Shown in pieces: positions 63,801-64,000 of a DNA stretch of 64,000 nucleotides. A program made the translations under genes and the position numbers. Location: contig NZ_CP021768.1 of the NCBI RefSeq assembly GCF_002192255.1, positions 390,001 through 454,000 on the forward strand, in the 5' to 3' direction. Every line of letters begins with the position of its first letter. The stretch's first letter is position 1. The notes beneath the pieces were generated by a model. That model did no database searches and was not told where the DNA came from. It saw nothing but the letters and a program-made list of their open reading frames with translations. Source of the DNA: Stenotrophomonas sp. WZN-1 (GTDB lineage Bacteria; Pseudomonadota; Gammaproteobacteria; Xanthomonadales; Xanthomonadaceae).

Positions 63801-64000
63801 TCAGCGCAGCGGGCGATCCACGCCCTTGCGCTGGAGTTCCCTGTCGCAGGCATCGCTGATCGGGGCGATCGGCAGCGGTGGGCGCTCGCCCGTCTTCGGA
63901 TCTCGCAGCGCTGGCTGATCGCGGTATGCATCCAGCTGCTGCTGGCACTGGTAAGAAATCGGGTCCAGCTCGGTGGGCGTGGTGGAGCAGGCAGCGAGCA
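63801..64000 (-). CDS. Lipoprotein, partial (continues past the window end)
   Basis: The minus strand stays open from the window edge to a TGA at 63801. The visible 65 residues begin with a lipobox LAACSTTP and continue TELDPISYQCQQQLDAYRDQ, ending GVDRPLR. Only the first part of the signal peptide is missing, so the full protein is short (about 75-85 aa). Two cysteines besides the lipid Cys may pair. It lies 48 nt upstream of the DUF2145 gene on the same strand and could be the first gene of that operon. Its family is not recognised. Confidence 0.7.
   Translation of the reverse strand, partial: LAACSTTPTELDPISYQCQQQLDAYRDQPALRDPKTGERPPLPIAPISDACDRELQRKGVDRPLR

Overview
The window is chromosomal DNA of a GC-rich gammaproteobacterium of the Xanthomonadaceae, almost certainly Stenotrophomonas (maltophilia complex). 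The main reason is the roughly two dozen copies of a short palindrome that begins GTAG (for example GTAGTGCCGGCCGCTGGCC or GTAGATCCACGCCATGCGT), many of them as inverted pairs. These match the published SMAG repeats of S. maltophilia. Coding density is high, nearly all genes have ordinary housekeeping or membrane functions, and I see no phage, integron, IS element, tRNA or CRISPR array.

Layout. 1-1665: the 3' part of a 23S rRNA gene, then two identical 5S genes, each with its own terminator. 1841-9703: M28 peptidase, a VNG-repeat exported protein, EnvC, CtpA, rhomboid protease and FadL. 9844-14804: pnuC-nadR (nicotinamide riboside salvage), convergent with putA. 15079-23635: a complete aa3-type cytochrome c oxidase cluster (DUF2244, coxB, ctaD, a small membrane protein, ctaG, coxC, a twin-TM protein, SURF1, a SCO-like protein, ctaA, ctaB). 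23779-26202: ChaN-like protein, bile-acid-symporter-like transporter and a periplasmic phosphatase. 26230-29837 (minus strand): rpsU-yqeY-yihY-dnaG, a macromolecular-synthesis operon without an adjacent rpoD. 30004-38623: tsaD, an Abi/HEPN-like protein, a candidate structured RNA, folB, MscS channel, GH3 glycosidase, lipoprotein, PQQ-type sugar dehydrogenase and YiaA.

39116-52125 is the most interesting region. On the minus strand are a YkfC-like NlpC/P60 endopeptidase overlapping a dipeptide epimerase, followed by murR-YkuD-amino acid permease. Divergent on the plus strand are a transglutaminase-like protein, a TonB-dependent receptor, a serine hydrolase of the beta-lactamase fold and a D-Ala-D-Ala dipeptidase. 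Each of these families acts on peptidoglycan peptides or is plausible for their transport and control. I read the whole as a candidate locus for scavenging cell-wall peptides under a MurR/RpiR-type regulator, with AT-rich palindromes in the divergent promoter region as candidate operators.

52336-64000: small membrane and EF-hand proteins, a HAD hydrolase, HglS/DUF1338, an acetate/succinate CoA-transferase, glnE, a queuosine-precursor transporter, and a minus-strand run of a partial lipoprotein, a DUF2145 protein and two paralogous exported proteins. Several genes (pnuC, the SCO-like gene, tsaD, the HAD gene, glnE) have a -10-like hexamer six or seven bases before the ATG, which suggests leaderless mRNAs.
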